Part shown: positions 1 through 5,812 of the stretch, one piece after another
Position numbering within the stretch: the stretch's first letter is position 1
How the letters are laid out: the number at the start of each line of letters is the position of its first letter
Source: Bacillota bacterium
Lineage (GTDB): Bacteria > Bacillota_I > Bacilli_A > Acholeplasmatales > Acholeplasmataceae
DNA length: 5,953 bases
Direction of reading: 5' to 3'
NCBI GenBank assembly: GCA_023431045.1
Contig: JAEYXZ010000084.1
Coordinates: forward strand, 1-5,953
Position numbers and translations under genes: made by a program
Notes under the pieces: model-generated
What the model was told of the DNA's origin: nothing
Seen by the model: the letters and a program-made list of their open reading frames with translations, nothing else
Databases searched by the model: none

Positions 1-1
1 A

Positions 2-832
2 TGCAACACCCATTCCATAAGTGATAATGTTATTAAATCCAGCGTTATAAAGATAATAAACCACCGTTAAGCCAGCATTATCTGGTCCCCCACCTGGAGC
101 CATTATTTGGAATCTTGCAAAGTCTTGGAGACCTCCAATGATACTTATAACTAGAATATAGAATGTGACTGGTGAAATAGCTGGTAATGTAATATTGAAA
201 AACTTTCTAAATGTACCAGCACCATCAATTGAAGCAGCTTCGTACATGGTTTTATCAACGTTTGTTAAAGCAGCGCTAAATAAAATGATATTAAATCCAA
301 GTCCACTCCATACAGACATCATAATCATCGCTGGCATGAAACTTCTAGAATCACCTAACCAGTCTGGACCTTCAATATTAATAAGACTTAATAAGTGATT
401 AACAATTCCATACTCACCATCCAAAATCCATCGCCACATAATCGAGACTGCAACCACGCTACAAACATAGGGGATAAAGAAAATAGTTCTAAAGATTGCT
501 TTTCCTCGAATCGTTGGATTCATTAATATTGTTGCTATCAATAAGGACAACGTGAGAGTAATTGGAATAGCTAACATTGCGTAAAGAGTGTTACCGATAC
601 TTTGTAAAAAGAGCGGATCATTGATAACGCCGAAATAGTTATCCCATCCCACAAAGGTCATGCCTTCAAACCGATATCCAATCGGATCAAAAAAACTTAT
701 GATAATACTTAAAAGTAAAGGAGCTAAGCCAAAGATGGCATAACCCACTAAAGGGATCATTGCAAGTGATAAGCCCCATTTAGACTTGTTGTATTTATAT
801 TTTTGTATTTTGACTGGGCTCACACTCGTCAT
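2..832 (-). CDS. Sugar ABC transporter permease, MalF/UgpA type (3' end cut by window edge)
   Basis: Integral membrane subunit of a carbohydrate ABC importer, expected to form the translocation channel with a second permease and to dock on an ATPase. The visible 277 residues start at ATG 832 (MTSVSPVKIQ) and run in frame to the left edge with no stop. Hydrophobic segments lie near residues 20-45, 78-103, 111-133, 165-187 and 222-236. The cytoplasmic EAA loop that contacts the ATPase is clear at residues 198-221: EAA, then DGAG (203-206), then LPAISP (216-221). A GGGPDNAGLTVVYYLY stretch follows (247-262), typical of the MalF/UgpA subfamily. Family members are usually about 290-310 residues, so only roughly the last 15-30 are missing. 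The start lies 9 bp after the binding-protein stop, with AGGAG 6 nt upstream, so the two genes are co-transcribed. The substrate cannot be inferred. A partner permease probably follows off the left edge. Confidence 0.95.
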   Translation of the reverse strand, partial: MTSVSPVKIQKYKYNKSKWGLSLAMIPLVGYAIFGLAPLLLSIIISFFDPIGYRFEGMTFVGWDNYFGVINDPLFLQSIGNTLYAMLAIPITLTLSLLIATILMNPTIRGKAIFRTIFFIPYVCSVVAVSIMWRWILDGEYGIVNHLLSLINIEGPDWLGDSRSFMPAMIMMSVWSGLGFNIILFSAALTNVDKTMYEAASIDGAGTFRKFFNITLPAISPVTFYILVISIIGGLQDFARFQIMAPGGGPDNAGLTVVYYLYNAGFNNIITYGMGVA

Positions 833-838
833 GATAAA

Positions 839-843
839 CTCCT
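839..843 (-). promoter_or_regulatory. Ribosome binding site of the permease gene, overlapping the upstream stop codon
   Basis: On the minus strand TAGGAGTTTATCATG joins the two genes: the TAG stop of the binding-protein gene (842-844) supplies the first bases of the AGGAG Shine-Dalgarno (839-843), 6 nt before the permease ATG (830-832). Ribosomes terminating on the first gene would sit on the initiation site of the second, which suggests translational coupling. The overlap is seen directly; the coupling is inferred. Confidence 0.8.
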
Positions 844-2269
844 AATTTTGCGTATATGTTACTAAAATCGAATTGGTTGCTGATGTGTATTGATTGAAAA
901 ATTGTTCAACGGATAATTGTCCATTTAATACAGCACCGTTTAACGTTGGTGCCCAAACGGTAATCCAAGCACCGTCTGGTAGATATGCCCAATCACCAGG
1001 TTTTTGATACATTGCTGCATCAATAAATGCTTGAGCGTTTTTCGGTTTTTGATCAGATTGTAAGAATACCTCTGTCGAAGCTAAATCGATTTGGTTTGGA
1101 ATATTAAATCCAGTTTCTGCTTGAGCAGCTTGTCCTTCAGGTCCAGCTAAGAATTCCATGAATTTAAATGCTTCAGCTGTTTTACTCGAACGTTTCCAAA
1201 TTCCAAAGCCCATTGATCCTGAATGTCCTGCAAGGACCCCATTTTCATGCTTTGGTAACGGAGCAACATCCCAATCAAACTTGGCATCTTTACGTATTGT
1301 TACTGTTGACCATCGTCCATCCACCATCATAGCAACCTTACCTGTTGTAAAGTAATTTGTTTTACCAACTGTTGAAATTGTGTTTGGTTTTGGTGATGTT
1401 TCATGTACGGTTGATAAGTCAACAAAATGTTGGAACGCTTCACGATTGGTTGGTAAACCTTCACCATTAGACGTTGTATCACCTAAAGAAAATCTGTACG
1501 TACCATCCTCATATTCCAAAACATCTCCACCAACGCTCCAAACATAGTTAAACCACCATTCGGTGTAATAACCATAATCCGTTGGTGATGATGGATTATG
1601 TTTCTTGGTTAATAATTTTGACAAGGTTTCTGTTTCTTCCCAAGTCATTGGAATACGGTTATTGAAAATCATTTCTTCCGCATTATATCCAACGCTTTCT
1701 TCTGGCGTAATTGTTGAATCATCAAGATCTTTTGAAATCACTTCTATTCCAACAGCTTTCATTGCATCTACATTATAATAAATGACTGTTGGACCGATAT
1801 CTTTTGGTAGAGCATATAGTGGTGAATCAGATTCTGAGGTTCTTGTTGTTTTATCGTAACGATATCTCTGTATTGCGGTTGGCCAAATATTCTCAAGATC
1901 AATAATTGAACTAGCTTCTACCAAATCAGTAATATCATATAAATAATCTAGTTCTACCCATTTTTTAATCGTTCCATCACCAACATAGAATATGTCTGGT
2001 GCACGCGAACCCGATAAGGTTTGTTCCATCGATGACTCATATCCACTCGCTGGTTTTTGAGTATAATTAACATAAATATTATCTTGATTCGTTTCATTAT
2101 ATTCATCAACTAACTGTCTAAATACAGCAACCTCTGACTGGTCACCCCAACCCCAAAAGTTGATCTGTGTTTTTCCTTCAGCTAGCGGATCCTCTTCATC
2201 ACAAGCGACCATAAGTCCGACAACCGCAGCCATCAGAATGAAGATCCAAAGTTTTTTAAATGCATTCAT
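842..2269 (-). CDS. Family 1 extracellular sugar-binding lipoprotein of an ABC importer
   Basis: Solute receptor that captures a sugar or oligosaccharide outside the cell and delivers it to the membrane permeases. It has 475 residues, normal for the family (COG1653/UgpB-like). The N-terminus is a lipoprotein signal: basic MNAFKK, hydrophobic core 7-22, then a lipobox LMVAC with the acylated Cys at position 23, followed by an acidic linker DEEDP. The mature part has family features: INFWGWG (36-42), APDIFYVGDG (90-99), the ALPKDIGPTVIYYNVDAM segment (153-170), PMTWEE (207-212), GKVAMMVDGRW (310-320), and the C-terminal AFKFMEFLAGPEGQ (367-380). Many Trp and Tyr residues (for example WW at 238-239, W427, W435, W439) fit a carbohydrate site. 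AAAGGAGA (2276-2283) precedes the ATG. The region at about 176-205 looks like an extra acidic loop. The gene sits between a LacI-family regulator and a sugar permease, which supports the role; the ligand is unknown. Confidence 0.95.
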   Translation of the reverse strand: MNAFKKLWIFILMAAVVGLMVACDEEDPLAEGKTQINFWGWGDQSEVAVFRQLVDEYNETNQDNIYVNYTQKPASGYESSMEQTLSGSRAPDIFYVGDGTIKKWVELDYLYDITDLVEASSIIDLENIWPTAIQRYRYDKTTRTSESDSPLYALPKDIGPTVIYYNVDAMKAVGIEVISKDLDDSTITPEESVGYNAEEMIFNNRIPMTWEETETLSKLLTKKHNPSSPTDYGYYTEWWFNYVWSVGGDVLEYEDGTYRFSLGDTTSNGEGLPTNREAFQHFVDLSTVHETSPKPNTISTVGKTNYFTTGKVAMMVDGRWSTVTIRKDAKFDWDVAPLPKHENGVLAGHSGSMGFGIWKRSSKTAEAFKFMEFLAGPEGQAAQAETGFNIPNQIDLASTEVFLQSDQKPKNAQAFIDAAMYQKPGDWAYLPDGAWITVWAPTLNGAVLNGQLSVEQFFNQYTSATNSILVTYTQN

Positions 2270-2291
2270 GATAATTCTCCTTTGTAATTTT

Positions 2292-2307
2292 ACATTAACG
2301 TTAATGT
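2292..2307. promoter_or_regulatory. LacI-family operator of the binding-protein/permease operon
   Basis: ACATTAACGTTAATGT is a perfect 16-bp palindrome with a central CG. This is the usual architecture of LacI/GalR operators, where the hinge helices of the dimer insert Leu side chains at a central CpG. It overlaps the predicted -10 region and start of the binding-protein promoter, and it lies just downstream of a LacI-family repressor gene. A second copy matching at 14 of 16 positions lies at 3337-3352. The palindrome and its position are seen directly; binding by the neighbouring repressor is inferred. Confidence 0.85.
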
Positions 2308-2337
2308 TATAATATTTAAACTTGATTTTTCAATCAA
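2306..2337 (-). promoter_or_regulatory. Predicted promoter of the sugar-binding protein/permease operon
   Basis: Two overlapping readings are possible on the minus strand. One is TTGATT (2332-2337) with 17 bp to TATTAT (2309-2314). The other is TTGAAA (2328-2333) with 16 bp to TATAAC (2306-2311). In either case the -35 box overlaps the last codons and TGA stop of the repressor gene, and the -10 box touches or abuts the palindromic operator at 2292-2307. The 5' leader would be only about 30 nt. Neither version is perfect consensus, so which is used is uncertain. Confidence 0.6.
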
Positions 2338-3310
2338 ATTTAATTAGTTTCGTTTCAAAAATCTTCATTTGAACAAGAAGATTTGGTTGTTTAATCCTGT
2401 TCTTTAAATACTCAACAACTTTTTCAACCATTGATTCTTTATCACTATCGATGGTTGGTAGTTTTACAGGTATTTGTAGTCTTTGTCCAATGTTATCATA
2501 ACCCGTAATCTCAACATTCGAATTTGGATGATGTTTGTCTAGATATGTCATCGCATCATAAGCCATTGAATCATTAAAACAGAAGATTGCCTTAGTCCCT
2601 TTTTTAATTAAAGAGTCTAAATGCTTCTTAAAATCGACAGAATAGTGCTCAATAAATATCATATCTTCATCTTCAATTTTGATACCTTTTTCCTTATAAT
2701 ACGCTTTTAAGCCATCACATCTTTTTGTTGAGCATTTGATATCCCTTGGAGCGCCAATATAAGCGACTTTATCATAATGGTGTTGATAGAGATATTTACC
2801 CATCAAATAACCGCCTCGGAAATCATCTGTGAATACTGAATCAATGCCTATATCATCGCCTTCACGACCTAAAATTACGATTGGTACTTGATTCTTTTTT
2901 GCTAACTGAACAACTTCAGGTGTCGGTCTTAAAAATGAAATAATACCGTCTAGTCTTCTTGAGACCATCAAATTAAAATTATCAGAATCTAATTGGGCGT
3001 GGTCACCAGAATTTGTATAGATCATCATCTCATACCCATCTCTTTTTAAAACTTTATGTAGCAAGTCTGTCATGATAACAAAGTATGGGTTTGCGATATT
3101 ATCAAACATGACACCAATCGTTTTTGTGACCCCACTTCTTAGACTACTTGCAACAATATCTGGAATGTAACCCATCGCTAAAGCAACCCTTCTAACTTCA
3201 GCTTTAGTCTCTATTGAGATATCCTCTTTATCCTTAAGAGCTCTCGATACGGTATTGATGGTCAATCCCATATGTTTGGCGATATCTTTCAACAATACCC
3301 GTTTTTGCAT
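2330..3310 (-). CDS. LacI/GalR-family transcriptional repressor
   Basis: DNA-binding regulator of 326 residues, close to the usual 330-340. The N-terminal helix-turn-helix is clear: LKDIAKHMGLTINTVSRAL (7-25), followed by the third helix and MGYIPD (46-51). The hinge helix is VASSLRSG (53-60), with Leu57 at the position that intercalates at the central CpG of the operator. From residue 64 (TIGVMFDNIANPYF) a periplasmic-binding-protein-like effector domain follows, with RRLDGIISF (118-126), the FTDDFRGGYLMGKYL segment (160-174), AIFCFNDSMAYDAM (241-254) and ITGYDNIGQ (268-276). The effector is probably a sugar or sugar derivative, not identifiable here. The start ATG has AGGAG 6 nt upstream. 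The gene is monocistronic or reads through into the transporter operon 60 bp downstream. Operators before itself and before the transporter genes imply autoregulation and local control. The C-terminus (after about 300) diverges from typical members. Confidence 0.95.
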   Translation of the reverse strand: MQKRVLLKDIAKHMGLTINTVSRALKDKEDISIETKAEVRRVALAMGYIPDIVASSLRSGVTKTIGVMFDNIANPYFVIMTDLLHKVLKRDGYEMMIYTNSGDHAQLDSDNFNLMVSRRLDGIISFLRPTPEVVQLAKKNQVPIVILGREGDDIGIDSVFTDDFRGGYLMGKYLYQHHYDKVAYIGAPRDIKCSTKRCDGLKAYYKEKGIKIEDEDMIFIEHYSVDFKKHLDSLIKKGTKAIFCFNDSMAYDAMTYLDKHHPNSNVEITGYDNIGQRLQIPVKLPTIDSDKESMVEKVVEYLKNRIKQPNLLVQMKIFETKLIKFD

Positions 3311-3324
3311 TTTTGCTCCTTATC

Positions 3325-3339
3325 TGTAAGCGTTTTACA
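3325..3339. promoter_or_regulatory. Second inverted repeat in the repressor leader, resembling a cre site
   Basis: TGTAAGCGTTTTACA is an imperfect inverted repeat (TGTAA/TTACA arms) between the predicted start site and the ribosome binding site of the repressor gene. It overlaps the operator at 3337-3352 by three bases. Its left ten bases fit the CcpA cre consensus TGWNANCGNTNWCA, but the last two positions are AC rather than CA, so 8 of 10 specified positions match. It could be a weak cre site, an auxiliary operator, or chance in AT-rich DNA. Confidence 0.3.
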
Positions 3340-3352
3340 TTATCGTTATTGT
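3337..3352. promoter_or_regulatory. LacI-family operator of the repressor gene (autoregulatory)
   Basis: ACATTATCGTTATTGT matches the perfect palindrome at 2292-2307 in 14 of 16 positions, including the central CG and both outer ACATT/TGT arms. The symmetry extends one step outward as TTACA/TGTAA (3335-3354). It lies immediately downstream of the -10 box (3354-3359), covering the predicted transcription start near 3347, so a bound repressor would block its own gene. The two mismatches lower the internal symmetry, which may mean weaker binding than at the transporter operator. Confidence 0.75.
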
Positions 3353-3353
3353 A

Positions 3354-3382
3354 ATTATATAATTGTCTGTTAATTTTGTCAA
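3354..3382 (-). promoter_or_regulatory. Consensus sigma-A promoter of the repressor gene
   Basis: On the minus strand TTGACA (3377-3382) is followed by exactly 17 bp and then TATAAT (3354-3359). Both boxes are perfect consensus with the optimal spacer. The predicted start is near 3347, inside the operator at 3337-3352. The leader to the ATG at 3310 is about 37 nt and contains AGGAG at 3316-3320. Confidence 0.85.
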
Positions 3383-3412
3383 TATATTTTCTAACTTTTG
3401 TAAAAAAGCATT

Positions 3413-3462
3413 AAAAAAGAGCAAAATCTTATACTGGCTTTGATAAGATATATTTTGCTCTT
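3413..3462 (-). terminator. Rho-independent terminator of the gnd-zwf operon
   Basis: An 11-bp perfect stem pairs 3452-3462 with 3417-3427 (AAGAGCAAAAT and its complement). It continues, after a 4-nt bulge, as a 5-bp inner stem (3428-3432 with 3443-3447) closing a 10-nt loop. In the leftward direction the hairpin runs into a T tract (3413-3418) and a second T run (3402-3407). It lies 10 bp after the zwf stop. The other direction lacks a continuous T run, so it acts mainly on leftward transcripts, separating zwf from the repressor promoter. Confidence 0.9.
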
Positions 3463-3472
3463 CTAATAATTT

Positions 3473-4819
3473 TTAATAATTACATTTTTCAATTAATTCT
3501 TTTTCATTCTTGTATATAACTAACTTTTCCTTACATACTTTAACTTGATCAATAAAATGCCAAGAAGCCTCAATTTCATCCCATCTTGTAAATAGTGTTC
3601 TAGATCCTTCAACAATATCAAGAATCAGTTTTTCATATGCCTCAGGGATATTACCTTCAACCGATGCTGGGGTTTGATAGGAAAGATTGACAACATTCAA
3701 GTTTTCCTTTAATCCTGGTTCTTTACTGTTGATTGTTAAGTCTACACCATCATCGGGTGAAATTCGAATGGTCAGTTTGTTGCATAGAATTGGTAAATGC
3801 CACTTCTCTTGTTCAGAAGTTGGATGGAATAAGATTTCAATATAAGAATGCTTTCTACTTAATTTCTTACCGGTAAAGATTTCAAATGGTACGCCTCTAA
3901 ATCTAGGTGTATTAACATAGGCTTTAAGATAAACAAATGTTTCAGTTTTAGAATCCTTTGGAATGTTCACCTCACTTAAGTATCCATCATATTGACCAAA
4001 GACAACTGAAGGTTTATCAAGTGAGAGTGCTTTTAGTACTTTTACTTTTTCATCTTTGATATAGTCAGATTGATAAGCTCTTGGTGGATCCATTGCAATC
4101 AAGGATAGAATTTGTAAAATATGAGATTGAACCATATCCTTTAATGCGCCGGAAGTATCATAGTATCCAGCTCGATTTAAAATTCCTTCTTTTTCTTTAA
4201 CAAAAATTTTAACGGATTGAATGGATTTGTTATCCCATGTATCATCAAAGATACGATTAGCAAAACGTACTGTCATAATATTTTGAATCATTTCTTTACC
4301 AAGATAATGATCAATTCGGTAAATTTGTTTCTCATCAAAATATTGCCATAGCATTTGATTAACTTCAATGGCTGATTCTAAATTATGACCAAAAGGTTTT
4401 TCGAAGACTAAAAGTTGATTTAAATTAGCATATTGAATCAATGAAGATTGGCTAATATTTTGTGCAACCATCGGTAAAATCTCAGGCCCAATTGCTAAAT
4501 GATAGATGTGTTTGGTGTTTTCATTGGAACGTTCTTTAATATATGATTGTAAATCAACATAATCTTTTGAATCAGTGATTTGCATCTGATAATAAACAAC
4601 AAACTTCTTTAAGACATCAATATTTAGCTTGTCATGAACAAGATTTTGCATCGCGCTTAGGTATGAATCCGTATCATAATCACGACGACCTAAAGCAATA
4701 ACTAATACGTTATTACTAATCGCTTTACTTTTATATAATTTAGTTAATGCAGGTAAAAGTTTACGTGCGGTTAAGTCGCCCGTAGACCCAAAAATCGATA
4801 TAATTAAGTCTTTTTTCAT
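3473..4819 (-). CDS. zwf: Glucose-6-phosphate 1-dehydrogenase
   Basis: Cytoplasmic enzyme oxidising glucose 6-phosphate to 6-phosphogluconolactone with NADP+ (or NAD+), the first step of the oxidative pentose phosphate pathway. The N-terminal Rossmann motif is FGSTGDLTARKLLPAL (10-25), with GRR (44-46) at the position that usually reads the NADP phosphate. EKPFG is at 140-144. The substrate signature RIDHYLGKE is at 168-176. The catalytic base is His233 in QSHILQ; Asp170, His171 and His233 keep the spacing of Asp177, His178 and His240 in the Leuconostoc mesenteroides enzyme. The C-terminal part has NKLTIRISPDDGV (347-359), PEAYEKLILD (392-401) and TLFTRWDEIEASW (408-420). At 448 residues it is shorter than the usual 480-510, and the common GSWGP-like tail is replaced by a Lys/Glu-rich end. 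It overlaps gnd by ATGA with only a weak AAGAAG upstream, so translation is probably coupled. Confidence 0.97.
   Translation of the reverse strand: MKKDLIISIFGSTGDLTARKLLPALTKLYKSKAISNNVLVIALGRRDYDTDSYLSAMQNLVHDKLNIDVLKKFVVYYQMQITDSKDYVDLQSYIKERSNENTKHIYHLAIGPEILPMVAQNISQSSLIQYANLNQLLVFEKPFGHNLESAIEVNQMLWQYFDEKQIYRIDHYLGKEMIQNIMTVRFANRIFDDTWDNKSIQSVKIFVKEKEGILNRAGYYDTSGALKDMVQSHILQILSLIAMDPPRAYQSDYIKDEKVKVLKALSLDKPSVVFGQYDGYLSEVNIPKDSKTETFVYLKAYVNTPRFRGVPFEIFTGKKLSRKHSYIEILFHPTSEQEKWHLPILCNKLTIRISPDDGVDLTINSKEPGLKENLNVVNLSYQTPASVEGNIPEAYEKLILDIVEGSRTLFTRWDEIEASWHFIDQVKVCKEKLVIYKNEKELIEKCNY
4816..4819 (-). other. ATGA overlap of gnd stop and zwf start
   Basis: The TGA stop of gnd (4816-4818) and the ATG of zwf (4817-4819) share bases. 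No strong Shine-Dalgarno lies upstream (only AAGAAG near 4822-4827), whereas the other genes here have AGGAG-type sites. This favours termination-reinitiation coupling, which would link the amounts of the two enzymes. Confidence 0.8.
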
Positions 4820-5715
4820 TTCTTCTTATACACCGCATGTCCACCGAATTCTCGACGCATTGCTGCAACCACTTTTTCGGTAAACTTTTCTTCGTCTCGA
4901 GATTTAAATCTTGCAAATAAACTCTGCGAAATGACTGGTAACGCAACGCCGAAATCAAGCGCTTCTTGAACCATCCATTTACCTTCACCAGAGTCATCTA
5001 CTCGACCAGTAATATCTGATAATTTTGCATCATTTTTGAATGCATTATGAATGTAACCAATCAGTGCTGATTCGATGATTGAGCCGTTATTCCAAACCAT
5101 TGATAGTTTTTCATAATCCACTTGAAAAGGTGATTTTTCAATTAATTCAAAGCCTTCACCAATCGCTTGCATCATGCCATATTCAATCCCATTATGAACC
5201 ATTTTCACAAAGTGTCCAGATCCTGGTGAACCCATGTATCCATATCCATTTTCGATTGCGATATCCTTATAAACTGGTTCTAAATAATCAAAGACTTCTT
5301 TGGTTCCACCAATCATTAGACAAGCACCATTTCTAGCGCCATAAGTTCCACCAGATGTACCAACATCGACAAAATCGATATCTATTTCTTTTAGTTTTTC
5401 ATATCGTCTTAAGCTTTCATGGTAATTCGAATTTCCACCATCAATCACGATATCACGATCAGTTAAATGTGGAATCACTTGATCAATCACATTATCAACG
5501 ATTTGATTTGGTACGAGTAACCAAACGACTAATCGTTCACCTGCTTTACGCTTAAAAAACGACTCAAGTTCATCAAAGGTTTCAATACCTTCTTGTTTAA
5601 GTTTTTCTCGTGCTGAATCATTCAAATCAAAACCAACAACTTCATGTTTATGATCCTTTAAGTTAAGGGCTAAATTAGCACCCATTTTTCCTAGTCCGAT
5701 GAGATGTATTTTCAT
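4816..5715 (-). CDS. gnd: 6-phosphogluconate dehydrogenase, decarboxylating, short YqeC/GntZ-type
   Basis: Cytoplasmic enzyme converting 6-phosphogluconate to ribulose 5-phosphate and CO2 while reducing a nicotinamide cofactor. The Rossmann motif GLGKMG is at 7-12. Asp30 ends the second strand (VVGFDLN), where an acidic residue usually favours NAD+ over NADP+. The substrate region contains DGGNSNYHES (92-101) and the GTSGGTYGARNGACLMIGG segment (119-137). The catalytic stretch is GHFVKMVHNGIEYG (167-180), with Lys171, His174, Asn175 and Glu178 spaced as Lys183, His186, Asn187 and Glu190 in the sheep enzyme. The C-terminal part has GRVDDSGEGKW (237-247), LFARFKSR (266-273) and FGGHAV (290-295). 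At 299 residues it belongs to the short clade, not the roughly 470-residue Gnd. AAAGGAGA (5721-5728) precedes the ATG. It is the first gene of an operon with zwf. Cofactor preference is inferred from one residue. Confidence 0.96.
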   Translation of the reverse strand: MKIHLIGLGKMGANLALNLKDHKHEVVGFDLNDSAREKLKQEGIETFDELESFFKRKAGERLVVWLLVPNQIVDNVIDQVIPHLTDRDIVIDGGNSNYHESLRRYEKLKEIDIDFVDVGTSGGTYGARNGACLMIGGTKEVFDYLEPVYKDIAIENGYGYMGSPGSGHFVKMVHNGIEYGMMQAIGEGFELIEKSPFQVDYEKLSMVWNNGSIIESALIGYIHNAFKNDAKLSDITGRVDDSGEGKWMVQEALDFGVALPVISQSLFARFKSRDEEKFTEKVVAAMRREFGGHAVYKKK

Positions 5716-5748
5716 GATGGTCTCCTTTGAATATAATGATGTATAAAA

Positions 5749-5757
5749 ATTATATCA
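5749..5757 (-). promoter_or_regulatory. Extended -10 promoter of the gnd-zwf operon
   Basis: On the minus strand TGATATAAT fits the extended -10 pattern TGN-TATAAT (TATAAT at 5749-5754). The hexamer 17 bp upstream, ATGTTA (5772-5777), is a poor -35 box, consistent with dependence on the extended -10. The start would fall near 5742, giving a leader of about 27 nt that contains the AAAGGAGA ribosome binding site. AT-rich DNA makes chance matches likely, so confidence is moderate. Confidence 0.6.
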
Positions 5758-5812
5758 TTTTTAATATATATTAACATCTCTTTGACGTCACTTATAAACC
5801 TTTGAGAACGTC

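Noticed and set aside
165..398. Plus-strand open frame of 77 codons
   Set aside because: It lies antisense to the permease coding region, whose translation shows an intact EAA loop and membrane helices; no ribosome binding site or family resemblance.
1158..1355. Plus-strand 65-codon frame
   Set aside because: It is antisense to the conserved C-terminal part of the binding protein.
2322..2337. Hairpin with 6-bp arms and GAAA loop at the end of the repressor gene, as a terminator
   Set aside because: The stem is short and AT-only, and no T run follows in the leftward direction; the bases are better explained as the -35 region of the transporter promoter.
4761..4997. Minus-strand 78-codon frame spanning the gnd-zwf junction
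   Set aside because: It is out of frame with two genes whose conserved motifs extend through this region.
5079..5555. Two plus-strand open frames (85 and 66 codons) with His- and Ser-rich translations
   Set aside because: Both are antisense shadows of gnd, which has all catalytic motifs in its own frame.
5784..5812. GACGT/ACGTC inverted repeat after mgtE, as a terminator
   Set aside because: Only five pairs across a 19-nt loop, with no T tract downstream; too weak to call.
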